From Acidobacteriota bacterium (GTDB taxonomy: Bacteria; Acidobacteriota; Blastocatellia; Pyrinomonadales; Pyrinomonadaceae), in NCBI GenBank assembly GCA_019239425.1, contig JAFAZX010000103.1, positions 1-64,000 of the forward strand: a DNA stretch of 64,000 bases, in the 5' to 3' direction. Below are positions 9,381 through 17,768 of this stretch, piece after piece; position 1 is the stretch's first letter, and every line of letters begins with the position of its first letter. A model generated the notes under the pieces. The model had not been told where the DNA came from. It saw nothing but the letters and a program-made list of their open reading frames with translations, and did not search any database. A program made the position numbers and the translations under genes.

Positions 9381-9522
9381 GCGGTAGGCAGATGGCAGTA
9401 GGCGGTGCAGAGGGTGTTGGGTGCTGGGTGTTAGGTGTTGGGTAAGGGCTAATAGTCATACCCAGCACCCAGCACCTAACACCCAACACCTTCTTACCGC
9501 CTACTGCCGTCTGCCTACCGCC
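9380..9522. repeat. Nested double palindrome: GGCAGTA-type outer arms, GTGTTGG-type inner arms
   Basis: Outer arms 9380-9406 and 9496-9522 (27 bases, one G-T mismatch) consist of heptamers of the GGCAGTA family. Inner arms 9412-9444 and 9459-9490 consist of heptamers of the GTGTTGG family, with a 14-base loop. Two repeat families that occur separately elsewhere in the window are nested here. The first outer base belongs to the TAG stop of the deacetylase gene. Confidence 0.9.
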
Positions 9523-9529
9523 CACTGTG

Positions 9530-9564
9530 AAAAACGCGGCGGCCGCCTACACGACCGCCGCGTT
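9530..9564 (-). terminator. Rho-independent terminator of the permease operon
   Basis: Arms AACGCGGCGG (9533-9542) and its complement (9555-9564) surround a 12-base loop. Read on the minus strand, the stem is followed by five U (A tract 9530-9534 on the plus strand). It lies about 90 bases after the stop of the permease gene. Confidence 0.8.
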
Positions 9565-9655
9565 CGGTGCGCCCGGCGCGGGGCCGTCCCCAACCAGAGT
9601 GGCCCCTTTCGTCGCCACGTCGCCGGGCGAACGGCTCAAGTTCTCTTGAACCACC

Positions 9656-12346
9656 TCACTCGTGGCGCAGGGCCACAAGGGGGTTGACGCGGGCCGCGCG
9701 GCGCGCGGGCAGGTAGCAGGCCAGCAGCGCGACCAGCGCCAGCAGCAGAGCGACGCCGACGAAGGTGACGGGGTCGGTCGTCCCGACGCCGAGCAGCAGA
9801 CTCTCAAGCACGCGCGTCAGGGCAAACGCGCCCGCTAGCCCCAGCGCCACGCCGACCAGGGCCATGCGCATCCCCTGCCCCACGACCAGCTTCACCACGT
9901 CGCGCAGCGCCGCGCCGAGCGCCATGCGGACGCCGATCTCGTGCGTGCGCTGGCTGACCGTGTAGGTCATCACGCTGTAAAGCCCCATCGTCGCCAGCAC
10001 CAGGGCGAGCACGCCGAACGTCGAGGCCATCCCCGCCGCCACGCGCGGCGCCCAGTAGGCCAGAGACAAGTTCTCCTCCGCCATCATCACGCCGAAGACC
10101 GGCAGCCGCCCGTCCATCCGCGCGATCTCGCCGCGCGCGCTCTCGACCAGCCCGCGCAGGTCTGCGGCCGACTGCGCGCCGACTATGAACGTCATGCGCG
10201 CGCGCGGGTTCTGGTAGGCGGGCAGGAACATGTAAATCTGATGGTCGTTGTAGAGGTTGTCGTAGTACCCGTCCCTCGCGACGCCGACGATCTCCATCAG
10301 AGGCGTCCCCTGCGAGAAGCGGAAGCGCTTGCCCAAAGCCTCGTCCTCGCCGCCGTAGAACTTCCGCGCGAACGACTGGTTGACGATGACGACGCGGGGC
10401 GCGTTCAGGTCGTCGCGATCCGTGAAGTCGCGCCCGCGCACGAGCGGCATCCGCAGGGTCTCGAAATACTTCGGCGTGACGAGGCTGCACTCCGAGATGA
10501 CGCCCTGATTGGGCGGCGGGTCGAGCTCGCCCTCCTTCACGACGGGGCCGCGCGACTGGCGGCTGTCCATGAGCGGCATCTCGCTGGCGAACGCCGCCGA
10601 GCGCACGCCGGGCAGGGCCTCGACGCGCTTCTGCAGTTCGGGGAAGAAGCGCAAGCTGGCCTGCTGGTCGTAGGCCAGAAGGTCGAGGTTGATCATCATC
10701 GTGACGAGGTTGCCGGTCTGGTAGCCCGGGTCTGTCTCGCGCACCTTGCCGAGGCTGCGGATGAAGAGGCCGGCGCAGACGAGCACGACGAGCGAGATGG
10801 TGACCTGCGCCACCACCAGCGCGCCGCGCAGGTTCAGCCGCCGGCGCCCGTGCGTCAGGCGCGCCGCGCCGCCCTTGATGACGTTGACGAGGTCAGTCCG
10901 CGAAGCCAGCACCGCCGGCGCCAGCCCGAAGAGCACGCCCGTCAAGGTCGAGACCGCCAGCATCCACTTCAACACGTAAGCATCAGGCGCGAGGTCGAAG
11001 TTGGCCGGGTACGGCACCGGCGGGAAGGAAGCCTGCGCCCACCCCGCGCCCATGTACGCGAACGCCCAGCCGAGAAGGCCGCCCGCGAGCGAGAGCAGCA
11101 CGCTCTCGGTTAACAGTTGACGCACGACGCGCCCGCGGCTCGCGCCCACCGCCAGCCGAATCCCTATCTCTCGCGTGCGCGTGGCCGCGCGCGCCAGCAT
11201 CAGGTTCGCCACGTTGGCGCACGCGAGCAGCAGCACGAGGCCCGACACGCACAGCGCGAGCATCCCGCCGTAACGCATCACGCGCGTCGCGCCCTCGTAG
11301 CGCCCGTCCACCTCCCTCCTGAGCTGAATCTTTGTGTCGCCGTCCTCCTTCGGGTAGAGCTTACCCAAGTTCTCCGCCACGAGGTTCAAGTCCGCCTCCG
11401 CCTGCGCCATCGTCACGCCGGGCTTGAGGCGGCCGTAGAGGTTGACCGTCTGGTAGCCGCGGTCGGTCGGCCAGTCAGCGCGGCGGCTGAACTTCTGCGC
11501 CATCATCATCGGCACCCAGTAGCCCTGCCGGAAGTAGTAGACCGAGCCGAGGAAAGACTCGGGCGCTACGCCGACGACGGTGAAGGCCGTGCCGTTGAGG
11601 TAGACGCTCTTGCCGACGATGTTCGGGTCGGCGTTGAAGCGCTTCTGCCAGGAGTAGTGGCTCAGCACGACGACGGGGTGCGTGTTCGGCGTGCGGTCTT
11701 CCTCGGGCAGGAAGCCGCGCCCGAGGATCGGCTTCACGCCCATCACCTCGAAGTAGTTGCCGCTGACCAGCTCGCCGTAGACGACCTCCGCGCGGGAGCC
11801 TTCGACGGCGTTGTGGCTCTCGCCGGAACTCACGCCCGCCGCGGCCCACGTGTACGCGCACAGGTCTTCGAAGCTCTTGTTCTGCTCGCGCACGTCCACG
11901 TAGTTCGCGTAAGAGAACCTGTTCCAGACCTGCCCGTCCGCCTTCCGCCCCCAGTACGGCGCCAGAAGCTCCTCCGGCCTCTCCGCCGACAGAGGCCGCA
12001 GGATGAAGCCGTTCACCGCGCTCAGGATGGCCGTGTTGACGCCGATGCCTAAGCCCAGCGTCAGCACGGCGACCAGCGTGAAGCCGGGCTGCTTCGCGAG
12101 GATGCGCAGGCCGTAGCGCAGGTCGCGCCCGAGGTCGTAGAGCCAGCGCGTCCCGCGCGCCTCGCGGCACAGCTCCTTCACCTGCTCGGGGCCGCCGAGG
12201 GCGAGCCGCGCGCGGCGCCGCGCCTCCGAAGGGCTGTAGCCCTGTTCGATTAAGTCGCTCGTGTGTTGTTCGAGGTGGAAGCTCAGCTCCTTTTCGAGCT
12301 CCTCGTCGAGCTTCCGGCGGCGGAAGAGGCGTTGCCACCAGTTCAT
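9656..12346 (-). CDS. MacB/FtsX-like duplicated orphan permease (ADOP family)
   Basis: A protein of 896 residues. The first 80 form a permease-prefix domain (ELEKELSFHLEQHTSDLIEQ) ahead of two MacB-type units. A membrane helix at about 92-112 is followed by a periplasmic MacB domain, an FtsX domain from about 375, a second helix at about 515-535, a second periplasmic domain and a final FtsX domain to the end (YLPARRAARVNPLVALRHE). The layout is that of the acidobacterial duplicated orphan permeases, which occur without a neighbouring ATPase, as here. Role unknown; macrolide-like efflux or envelope lipid/peptide handling is assumed by homology. A PadR regulator precedes it by 31 bases in the same direction, the usual pairing. 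A terminator follows at 9530-9564. Confidence 0.93.
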   Translation of the reverse strand: MNWWQRLFRRRKLDEELEKELSFHLEQHTSDLIEQGYSPSEARRRARLALGGPEQVKELCREARGTRWLYDLGRDLRYGLRILAKQPGFTLVAVLTLGLGIGVNTAILSAVNGFILRPLSAERPEELLAPYWGRKADGQVWNRFSYANYVDVREQNKSFEDLCAYTWAAAGVSSGESHNAVEGSRAEVVYGELVSGNYFEVMGVKPILGRGFLPEEDRTPNTHPVVVLSHYSWQKRFNADPNIVGKSVYLNGTAFTVVGVAPESFLGSVYYFRQGYWVPMMMAQKFSRRADWPTDRGYQTVNLYGRLKPGVTMAQAEADLNLVAENLGKLYPKEDGDTKIQLRREVDGRYEGATRVMRYGGMLALCVSGLVLLLACANVANLMLARAATRTREIGIRLAVGASRGRVVRQLLTESVLLSLAGGLLGWAFAYMGAGWAQASFPPVPYPANFDLAPDAYVLKWMLAVSTLTGVLFGLAPAVLASRTDLVNVIKGGAARLTHGRRRLNLRGALVVAQVTISLVVLVCAGLFIRSLGKVRETDPGYQTGNLVTMMINLDLLAYDQQASLRFFPELQKRVEALPGVRSAAFASEMPLMDSRQSRGPVVKEGELDPPPNQGVISECSLVTPKYFETLRMPLVRGRDFTDRDDLNAPRVVIVNQSFARKFYGGEDEALGKRFRFSQGTPLMEIVGVARDGYYDNLYNDHQIYMFLPAYQNPRARMTFIVGAQSAADLRGLVESARGEIARMDGRLPVFGVMMAEENLSLAYWAPRVAAGMASTFGVLALVLATMGLYSVMTYTVSQRTHEIGVRMALGAALRDVVKLVVGQGMRMALVGVALGLAGAFALTRVLESLLLGVGTTDPVTFVGVALLLALVALLACYLPARRAARVNPLVALRHE

Positions 12347-12377
12347 GGGGGGTTCACTCCTTCAGAAAGTTCGGTGA

Positions 12378-12716
12378 TTACGCTTCGGACAGGTTGAGGA
12401 TGAGAGTCACGGCCTCGGCCAGACGCTGCCAGCCGGCGGCCTCGGTTTCGAGCTGCGACTTACCCTTGCGCGTCAGGCGGTAGAACTTGGCCTCGCGCCC
12501 GGTCTCGGTCGCCTTCCAGTCGGCCGCAAGCAGCCCGCGGTTCTCCAGGCGGTGCAGCGCCGGGTAGAGCGAGCCCTGCGGCACCTGCACCACGCCGCGC
12601 GAAGCCTGGTCGAGGCGTTGCGCGATGGCATAGCCGTGGACGGGGCCGAGCGCGACCACCTTCAGGATCAGAAGGTCGAGCGTGCCCTGCGGCAGGTCGG
12701 ACTTGGTCTGGGTCAT
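12378..12716 (-). CDS. PadR-family transcriptional regulator
   Basis: A protein of 112 residues with the short PadR winged helix: QGTLDLLILKVVALGPVHGYAI, VPQGSLYPALHRLENRGLL and the wing REAKFYRLTRKGKSQLE, then a short C-terminal dimerisation helix. ATG 12716 has an excellent ribosome site (AGGAGGTG). The gene precedes the orphan permease and probably represses the two-gene operon. A perfect 13-bp-arm palindrome lies 14-48 bases upstream of the start codon and is the probable binding site. Confidence 0.95.
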   Translation of the reverse strand: MTQTKSDLPQGTLDLLILKVVALGPVHGYAIAQRLDQASRGVVQVPQGSLYPALHRLENRGLLAADWKATETGREAKFYRLTRKGKSQLETEAAGWQRLAEAVTLILNLSEA

Positions 12717-12729
12717 CTAAGACACCTCC

Positions 12730-12764
12730 TGCTTCTACATATAACACCGGCATATGTAGAAGCA
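12730..12764. promoter_or_regulatory. Palindromic operator upstream of the PadR-permease operon
   Basis: Perfect inverted repeat TGCTTCTACATAT (12730-12742) and its complement (12752-12764) around a nine-base spacer. The inner half-sites TACATAT and ATATGTA fit the ATGT/ACAT half-sites known for PadR operators. It sits directly upstream of the ribosome site of the PadR gene, which suggests autoregulation. Confidence 0.8.
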
Positions 12765-12800
12765 CAAGGTGTGTTACGAGCCGTCGCCGCTAAAGTTCTT

Positions 12801-12834
12801 AAAAAAGTTCGGCCGGGCTTGTCAGGCCCGGCCG
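12801..12834 (-). terminator. Rho-independent terminator after the HAD gene
   Basis: Stem CGGCCGGGC (12810-12818) with its complement at 12826-12834 and a seven-base loop. On the minus strand it is followed by six U (12801-12806). It ends transcription of the HAD gene before the PadR promoter. Confidence 0.85.
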
Positions 12835-12884
12835 GGGTGTTTCGACCAAATGCGGAGGGGAGGCGCTTCGCCCCTTTCGGGGGT

Positions 12885-13580
12885 TCACTCGGGCGCGCCG
12901 GGCGTGCGGGCGGCCCCGCGCAGCGCGTTCAGGTCGAACGCGAGCAGTTCGCCGATGCGCTCGACGGTCACGTCGGCCGGCGGGTACTTCGCGACCTCCT
13001 TCGCGTCAAGCGCGTAGTGCCCCTGCCGCGGGAAGACGGTCGTCAGGCGCGCCCCCCAGCTCTTCTTCATCGCCGAGAGGATTCTGAGCTTGTCGTCCAC
13101 CATCACGTAGTGCCCGGCCGGGTAGCGGCGCTCCACGTCCTCAAGCTCCAGCTCCTTGTGGATGTAGATGAGGATGTTGCCCTCGACCGCCTCGAAGAGT
13201 CCGGAGCGCTCGACCTTGCGCGGCTGGAAGACCACGTCGCCGTCCGAGAGGATGACGACCGGCCCCCACTGCCGGCAGTGCTCTATCGCGTCGAGCGAAT
13301 TCGGGAAGAGACGGTTGGCGAAGGGATAGTTGACGAGGTAGGTCGAGACCGCGAGCAGGTGCGAGTCGTAGGGGCACTCGACGCGGTAGCGCTGCAAGGC
13401 GCCGAGGTAGTCGGCGTAGCCCAGCTCCGCGCGCAAGGACTCGAAGATCGCCCAGTAGCGGTCGCTGCGCTCGCTTCCTACCTCGCGCTCCAAATAACGG
13501 CGGAGGTCGGCCGTCACCCGGTCGTTGTCGAGCAGGGTGTTGTCCACGTCGAAGAGGAAGACTAAGTCGTGCGGCTGCAT
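12885..13580 (-). CDS. HAD-superfamily hydrolase
   Basis: With ATG 13580 the protein has 231 residues. Motif I is FDVDNTLLD (Asp11 and Asp13), motif II is VILSDGD, a Lys is present in RKVERSGLF, and the acidic motif is YVMVDDK. This is a complete set for a soluble Mg-dependent phosphatase or dehalogenase; substrate unknown. The frame stays open to 13646, but GGAGGTG upstream of 13580 and the position of motif I support the shorter start. The gene stands alone, divergent from the TonB receptor, and is followed by a good terminator. Confidence 0.88.
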   Translation of the reverse strand: MQPHDLVFLFDVDNTLLDNDRVTADLRRYLEREVGSERSDRYWAIFESLRAELGYADYLGALQRYRVECPYDSHLLAVSTYLVNYPFANRLFPNSLDAIEHCRQWGPVVILSDGDVVFQPRKVERSGLFEAVEGNILIYIHKELELEDVERRYPAGHYVMVDDKLRILSAMKKSWGARLTTVFPRQGHYALDAKEVAKYPPADVTVERIGELLAFDLNALRGAARTPGAPE

Positions 13581-13744
13581 CCGGGGGCACCTCCGGGGCA
13601 AAGGTTCGAGACGCCGCATCATAAGTTTTTTTGCACGCCCCAACAACTCTTCGGACGCCGTCCGGCCCGCCGGTCAGCCGCGCGCAGGCCGCCGTGATTG
13701 TTCGAGCCGCCAACAAACGCGGCCGCGCGCCGGCAACAAAAACG

Positions 13745-13788
13745 TTGACGTTTATAGGGCGCGGTGATACTTTACCGACCGTTCGGTA
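13745..13788 (+). promoter_or_regulatory. Promoter and TetR-type operator of the TonB receptor gene
   Basis: A -35-like TTGACG (13745-13750) and a weak -10-like TACTTT (13768-13773) are 17 bases apart. The palindrome TACCGA-CCGT-TCGGTA (13773-13788) begins on the last base of the -10 box. The stretch from GGTGATA to CGGT matches the region in front of the acyl-CoA dehydrogenase at 40362 at almost every base. The rest of the 340-base gap 13581-13920 shows no gene. Confidence 0.6.
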
Positions 13789-13920
13789 GCCATTCGCCCA
13801 CGTCTCGGGCACAAGGTCAATTCCCTTTTCGGTCTCTTAAAGGCTCGTCGCCTCGCGCACCCCACGTCCGGGGTCTCGGCTGCCCGACCGCCAACACTTC
13901 GCTTCAAGGAGATTACTGTT

Positions 13921-16900
13921 ATGAGGAGCATGACTCGGTTCTGCTTGACGGCCCTCCTCCTGCTGGCCGCCGGAGTCTCCCCAGCTTTCTCGCAGGCGTC
14001 GAGCTCGACCGCGGAGCTGCGCGGGCAGGTGACGGATTCGGCGGGCGCGGCCGTCCCCAACGCCGCCGTCACCATCACAGACCTTTCGAAGGGCACCGGC
14101 CGCACGACCGCCACCGACGCGGAGGGCAACTACGTCTTCCTCAACCTCCTGCCCAGCTCCTACGAGCTGAAGGTGACGGCCGCGTCGGGCGGCTTCGCGC
14201 CCGGCACGATGCGCGTTGACCTGACGGTCGGCCAGCAGGCCAACATCCCCTTACAGCTCGGCGCCAAGGGCTTCCAGGAGACCGTCGAGGTCGTGGCCGG
14301 CGGCGAGGTCGTGGACACAGACCGCACGCAGCAGTCGTCGGTCATCGGCGTCAACCAGATCACGAACCTCCCCATCAGCCGCCGCAACTACCTCGATTAC
14401 GCGCTGCTCACGCCCGGCGTCTCGGACGCCGACAACATCGCCGACGCCTCGGACTTCCGCGTCGCGCAGACGCCGAACTCGGGCCTCTCCTTCGGCGGCA
14501 ACAACGGCCGCGGCAACCTCGTCGCCGTGGACGGCGGCAGCACCAACACCGTCTCGGGCGGCGTCGAGGCGACCATCGCGCAGGAGGGCGTGCAGGAGTT
14601 CCAGGTCTTGCGCAACTCCTACAACGCGGAGTTCGGCGGCGCGGCCGGCGGCATCGTCAACATCGTCTCGAAGTCGGGTGCGAACCGCTTCCACGGCTCC
14701 GCCTTCGGCCTCTTCCGCGACGAGCGCTTCGACGCGCGCTACGCCTTCGACTTCAACCCGACGACCAAGTCTCCCTTCAGCCGCCAGCAGTGGGGCGGCT
14801 CCCTGGGCGGGCCGATCAGTAAGGACAAGACCTTCTTCTTCACCTCGCTCGAACGCTTCACGCAGGACGAGACTTCGTTCGTCAACCTGCTCAACACGAA
14901 CCGCATCTTCCAGACGACGGCCTCGCAGGAGCAGCTCTTCAACGGCCTGGCGGGCACGCCCTTCGCGGCGCTCGCCACCTCCCTGCGCGGGACGCTGACG
15001 ACGACCTCGGCCAACTTCCCGCGCACCGTCAACCTCTTCACGAACGCCTCGGGCCAGTTTCCCTTCCAGTCCAGGCAGACGACCTTCGGCGCGCGCTTCG
15101 ACCACAACTTCAGCGACCGCGACCAGGCGTACCTGCGCTTCAGCCTCAACGACTCGACGTTCGAGAACCAGGCGGCCGGCGCCCTGACGGCCGTCTCGCG
15201 CGGCCGCACGCTCGACACCCTCAACGGCGGCGTGCTCTTCTCCGAGAACCACCAGTTCAGCGGCAACACCTTCAACGAGCTGAAACTCCAGTGGCGCTAC
15301 CTTGACTTCGACGTCATCCCGAACGACCCCGTCGGCCCCGAGTTCAACATCGAGGGCTTCGGCTTCTTCAACCGCGACATCTTCCTCGCCTCGCACACGC
15401 TCCAGCGCGACTACGAGATCGCCGACAACGTCTCGCACGTCGTCGGCGGACACACGTGGAAGTTCGGCGGCTCGTTCCAGGCGTCGGACGTCTCTTCGGG
15501 GAACGAGACGTTCTTCGGCGGCCGCTTCAACTTCGGCCCGAACATCCCCCTCGCCAACCTCATCCCGGCCGCGACGCTCACCTCCCTGCGCGCCTTCCTG
15601 ACGGCGAACAACCCGGCGCTCCTCACCAACGTGAACACGCCGATTAACGCCCTGCAGGCTTTCAACCTCAACCTGCCCATCGTCTACCAGCAGGGCTTCG
15701 GCACGCCCGAGGTCAACTCGTTCACGTACCGCTACGCGCTCTACGGGCAGGACACCTGGAAGGTGCGTCCGAACCTGACGCTCAACTACGGCCTGCGTTA
15801 CTCGATCAGCGACGAGCCGTTCTACATGCCGCTCGACAAGAACGACTTCCAGCCGCGCGCGGGCTTCTCGTGGTCGCCCTTCGCGAGCGGCAAGACCGTC
15901 ATCCGCGGCGGCGCGGGGATATTCACCGGCTACACCATCTACTCGGTCGCCAACGTCACGAAGACTCTGAGCGGCATCCCCGGCGACCCCATCAACATCG
16001 TGCTCGCCACGGCCACCTCGGCGGCGCTCGGCGTGCCCTCCTCGTTCACCATCTACCAGACGCTCCTGGCGCAGGGCATCATCGGCAACCGCCCCATCGT
16101 GGCCTCCGACCTCGCGCAGTTCGGCATCACGCCGCGCCCGAACGCGCCGCTCGAAGTGCGCTTCCGCGTCGAGCCGCACTACGAGACGCCGACCTCGTAT
16201 CAGGCGAGCACGGGCCTCCAGCAGGACATCGGGCGCGGCATCTCCCTGGAGGTGAGCTACCTCTTCACGCGCGGCCTGCACCTGACGCGCAACCGCGACA
16301 TCAACCAGTACAAGGCTTCGCTCGTCGTGGCGGGCACGAACGAGCCCTGCTTCTTCCGCATCGGCGCCAACCCCGCGACCTGCACGGGCACGGCCACCTC
16401 GTCCGACTTCCTGAACCCTCTGCGCCTACAGGACAACGTCTACGAGTCTTCGGCGAACTCGTTCTACCACGCCTTCACCGTCTCGGTGCAGCGCCGCTTC
16501 GCCAACCACTTCAGCCTCAACGCGCACTACACCTTCGCCAAGTCCATCGACGAGGTGACCGACTTCAACAGCGACTGGTCGGCGGAGAACCCCCTGAACG
16601 TCCGCGCAGACCGCGCCGTCTCGGCCTTCGACCAGCGCCACCGCGCGGTCTTCAGCGGCGTCTTCGGGAGTCCCTTCGAAGGCGACTCGGCCGCGGACAA
16701 GATTCTCGGCGACTGGGTCTTCTCGCCGATCTTCATCGCCGGCTCGGGCCGCCCGTTCAACCTCCTGCTCGGCTTCGACGCCAACAACGACGGCCGCTCG
16801 CAGTCCGACCGCCCGTTCACCGTCGGGCGCAACACCGGGCTGGGCGAGCCCTTCTACAGCTTCGACGCGCGGCTCGCGCGCCGCTTCCACTTCGGCGAGG

Positions 16901-17121
16901 ACAAGTTCCTTGAGCTGACGTTCGAGGGCTTCAACCTCTTCAACCGGACGAACCTCGCGGGCATCAACAACGTGGTCGGGAGCCTCCCCGTAGACCAGCT
17001 GCGCGTGCTCGCCTCGACGCCCGCCCGCGGCCGCCGCGGCGCCGCGCCGACCGACCCGCTCGGCTTCACCTCGGCCTCCAACCCGCGGCAGTTACAGTTC
17101 GGCGTCCGCTTCAACTTCTAA
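13921..17121 (+). CDS. TonB-dependent receptor with carboxypeptidase-regulatory-like domain (Oar type)
   Basis: A protein of 1066 residues. A signal peptide of about 25 residues ends in SPAFSQ. It is followed by a carboxypeptidase-regulatory-like beta-sandwich (about 28-110: LRGQVTDSAGAAVPNAAVTI, then GNYVFLNLLPSSYELKV), a plug domain (about 120-240, with GGNNGRGNLVAVDGG and AEFGGAAGGIVNIVSKSG), and an outer-membrane barrel that ends in GVRFNF with a terminal Phe. The start ATG follows AAGGAG. Such receptors take up oligosaccharides or other large nutrients in Acidobacteriota; the ligand cannot be told. No SusD-type partner is present. The promoter region shares an operator-like sequence with the acyl-CoA dehydrogenase/TetR pair at 40 kb. 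Confidence 0.95.
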   Translation: MRSMTRFCLTALLLLAAGVSPAFSQASSSTAELRGQVTDSAGAAVPNAAVTITDLSKGTGRTTATDAEGNYVFLNLLPSSYELKVTAASGGFAPGTMRVDLTVGQQANIPLQLGAKGFQETVEVVAGGEVVDTDRTQQSSVIGVNQITNLPISRRNYLDYALLTPGVSDADNIADASDFRVAQTPNSGLSFGGNNGRGNLVAVDGGSTNTVSGGVEATIAQEGVQEFQVLRNSYNAEFGGAAGGIVNIVSKSGANRFHGSAFGLFRDERFDARYAFDFNPTTKSPFSRQQWGGSLGGPISKDKTFFFTSLERFTQDETSFVNLLNTNRIFQTTASQEQLFNGLAGTPFAALATSLRGTLTTTSANFPRTVNLFTNASGQFPFQSRQTTFGARFDHNFSDRDQAYLRFSLNDSTFENQAAGALTAVSRGRTLDTLNGGVLFSENHQFSGNTFNELKLQWRYLDFDVIPNDPVGPEFNIEGFGFFNRDIFLASHTLQRDYEIADNVSHVVGGHTWKFGGSFQASDVSSGNETFFGGRFNFGPNIPLANLIPAATLTSLRAFLTANNPALLTNVNTPINALQAFNLNLPIVYQQGFGTPEVNSFTYRYALYGQDTWKVRPNLTLNYGLRYSISDEPFYMPLDKNDFQPRAGFSWSPFASGKTVIRGGAGIFTGYTIYSVANVTKTLSGIPGDPINIVLATATSAALGVPSSFTIYQTLLAQGIIGNRPIVASDLAQFGITPRPNAPLEVRFRVEPHYETPTSYQASTGLQQDIGRGISLEVSYLFTRGLHLTRNRDINQYKASLVVAGTNEPCFFRIGANPATCTGTATSSDFLNPLRLQDNVYESSANSFYHAFTVSVQRRFANHFSLNAHYTFAKSIDEVTDFNSDWSAENPLNVRADRAVSAFDQRHRAVFSGVFGSPFEGDSAADKILGDWVFSPIFIAGSGRPFNLLLGFDANNDGRSQSDRPFTVGRNTGLGEPFYSFDARLARRFHFGEDKFLELTFEGFNLFNRTNLAGINNVVGSLPVDQLRVLASTPARGRRGAAPTDPLGFTSASNPRQLQFGVRFNF

Positions 17122-17131
17122 GAGTTGTTCA

Positions 17132-17199
17132 CCGCAGAGACACAGAGGCACAGCTTTGAAGACATTAAGTCGACAAGCTGTGCCTCTGTGTCTCTGCGG
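17132..17199. repeat. ACAGAGGC-type palindrome, 25-bp perfect arms
   Basis: Arms 17132-17156 and 17175-17199 are perfectly complementary; the loop is 18 bases. The arm is a quasi-tandem octamer (ACAGAGAC, ACAGAGGC, ACAGC). It lies 10 bases after the TonB receptor stop. Six further copies occur at 25995, 35326, 51600 (one arm degraded), 52733, 62124 and 63737. Confidence 0.95.
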
Positions 17200-17228
17200 C
17201 TGCCATTCTCTGCTACACTCAACCCCCG

Positions 17229-17624
17229 ATGCCGCCACCGACCGTAGAGTTCAAACGCCGCCTGCGCTGGGCCGACGCGGACGCGGCCGGGCGGCTGCAC
17301 TTCCCGCGCATCTTCGAGATCGTCGAGGAGGCAGAGGGCGAGCTGCTGCGCGGGCTGGGCCGGCCGCTCGATTTGCGCGAGCGCACCTACGACTTCCCGC
17401 GCGTCCACGTCGAGTGCCAGTTCAGACGCGTCCTCGCGCTCGACGCGCCCTTCCGCCTCCTCTTCACCGTCGGCAAACTCGGCCGCACCTCGATACGCTA
17501 CGACTACAAGGTCTTCGACGCCTCCGAAGAGCTGGCGATTGAGGGCACGATGACCGTCGTCGTCATGCGCGACGGCCGCCCCGTCGAGATACCGCCCGAC
17601 TTGCGCGTCGCTTTGGAAGGATGA
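17229..17624 (+). CDS. Hotdog-fold acyl-CoA thioesterase (4HBT/YbgC type)
   Basis: A protein of 131 residues with the single hotdog domain of the 4-hydroxybenzoyl-CoA thioesterase group. RWADADAAGRLHFPRIFEIVEEAE holds the expected active-site Asp and the start of the long helix. FDASEELAIEGTMTVVVM is the central strand pair. It is cytoplasmic and would hydrolyse an acyl-CoA. It starts 29 bases after a palindrome and precedes the oxidoreductase at 17769, from which a second palindrome separates it. It opens the acyl-CoA region. Substrate unknown. Confidence 0.88.
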   Translation: MPPPTVEFKRRLRWADADAAGRLHFPRIFEIVEEAEGELLRGLGRPLDLRERTYDFPRVHVECQFRRVLALDAPFRLLFTVGKLGRTSIRYDYKVFDASEELAIEGTMTVVVMRDGRPVEIPPDLRVALEG

Positions 17625-17631
17625 AGAGTAA

Positions 17632-17744
17632 GGCAGTAGGCAGATGGCAGTAGGCAGTTCATCCCGCATTACGAAAGTTGAAAGGTTATATCAGGATTTC
17701 TGCCGGCGAGTCTTTCAACTGCCTACTGCCATCTGCCTGCTGCC
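17632..17744. repeat. GGCAGTA-type palindrome with conserved loop
   Basis: Arms 17632-17659 and 17717-17744 (28 bases, one mismatch) are heptamers GGCAGTA/GGCAGAT. The loop of 57 bases contains TCCCGCATTACG and GTTGAAAGGTTA, matching loops of the copies at 20191, 38550 and 39467. Confidence 0.93.
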
Positions 17745-17768
17745 CACTTTCTTTGAAGGAGACAACTT

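Noticed and set aside
9380..9522. Regular short repeats that could suggest a CRISPR array
   Set aside because: Units are 7-8 bases and arranged as inverted arms with one loop. There are no 25-40 base direct repeats with unique spacers and no cas genes.
14251..16281. Long open frame on the minus strand inside the TonB receptor gene
   Set aside because: Low-complexity Arg/Glu/Val-rich translation opposite a clear receptor gene; no ribosome site.
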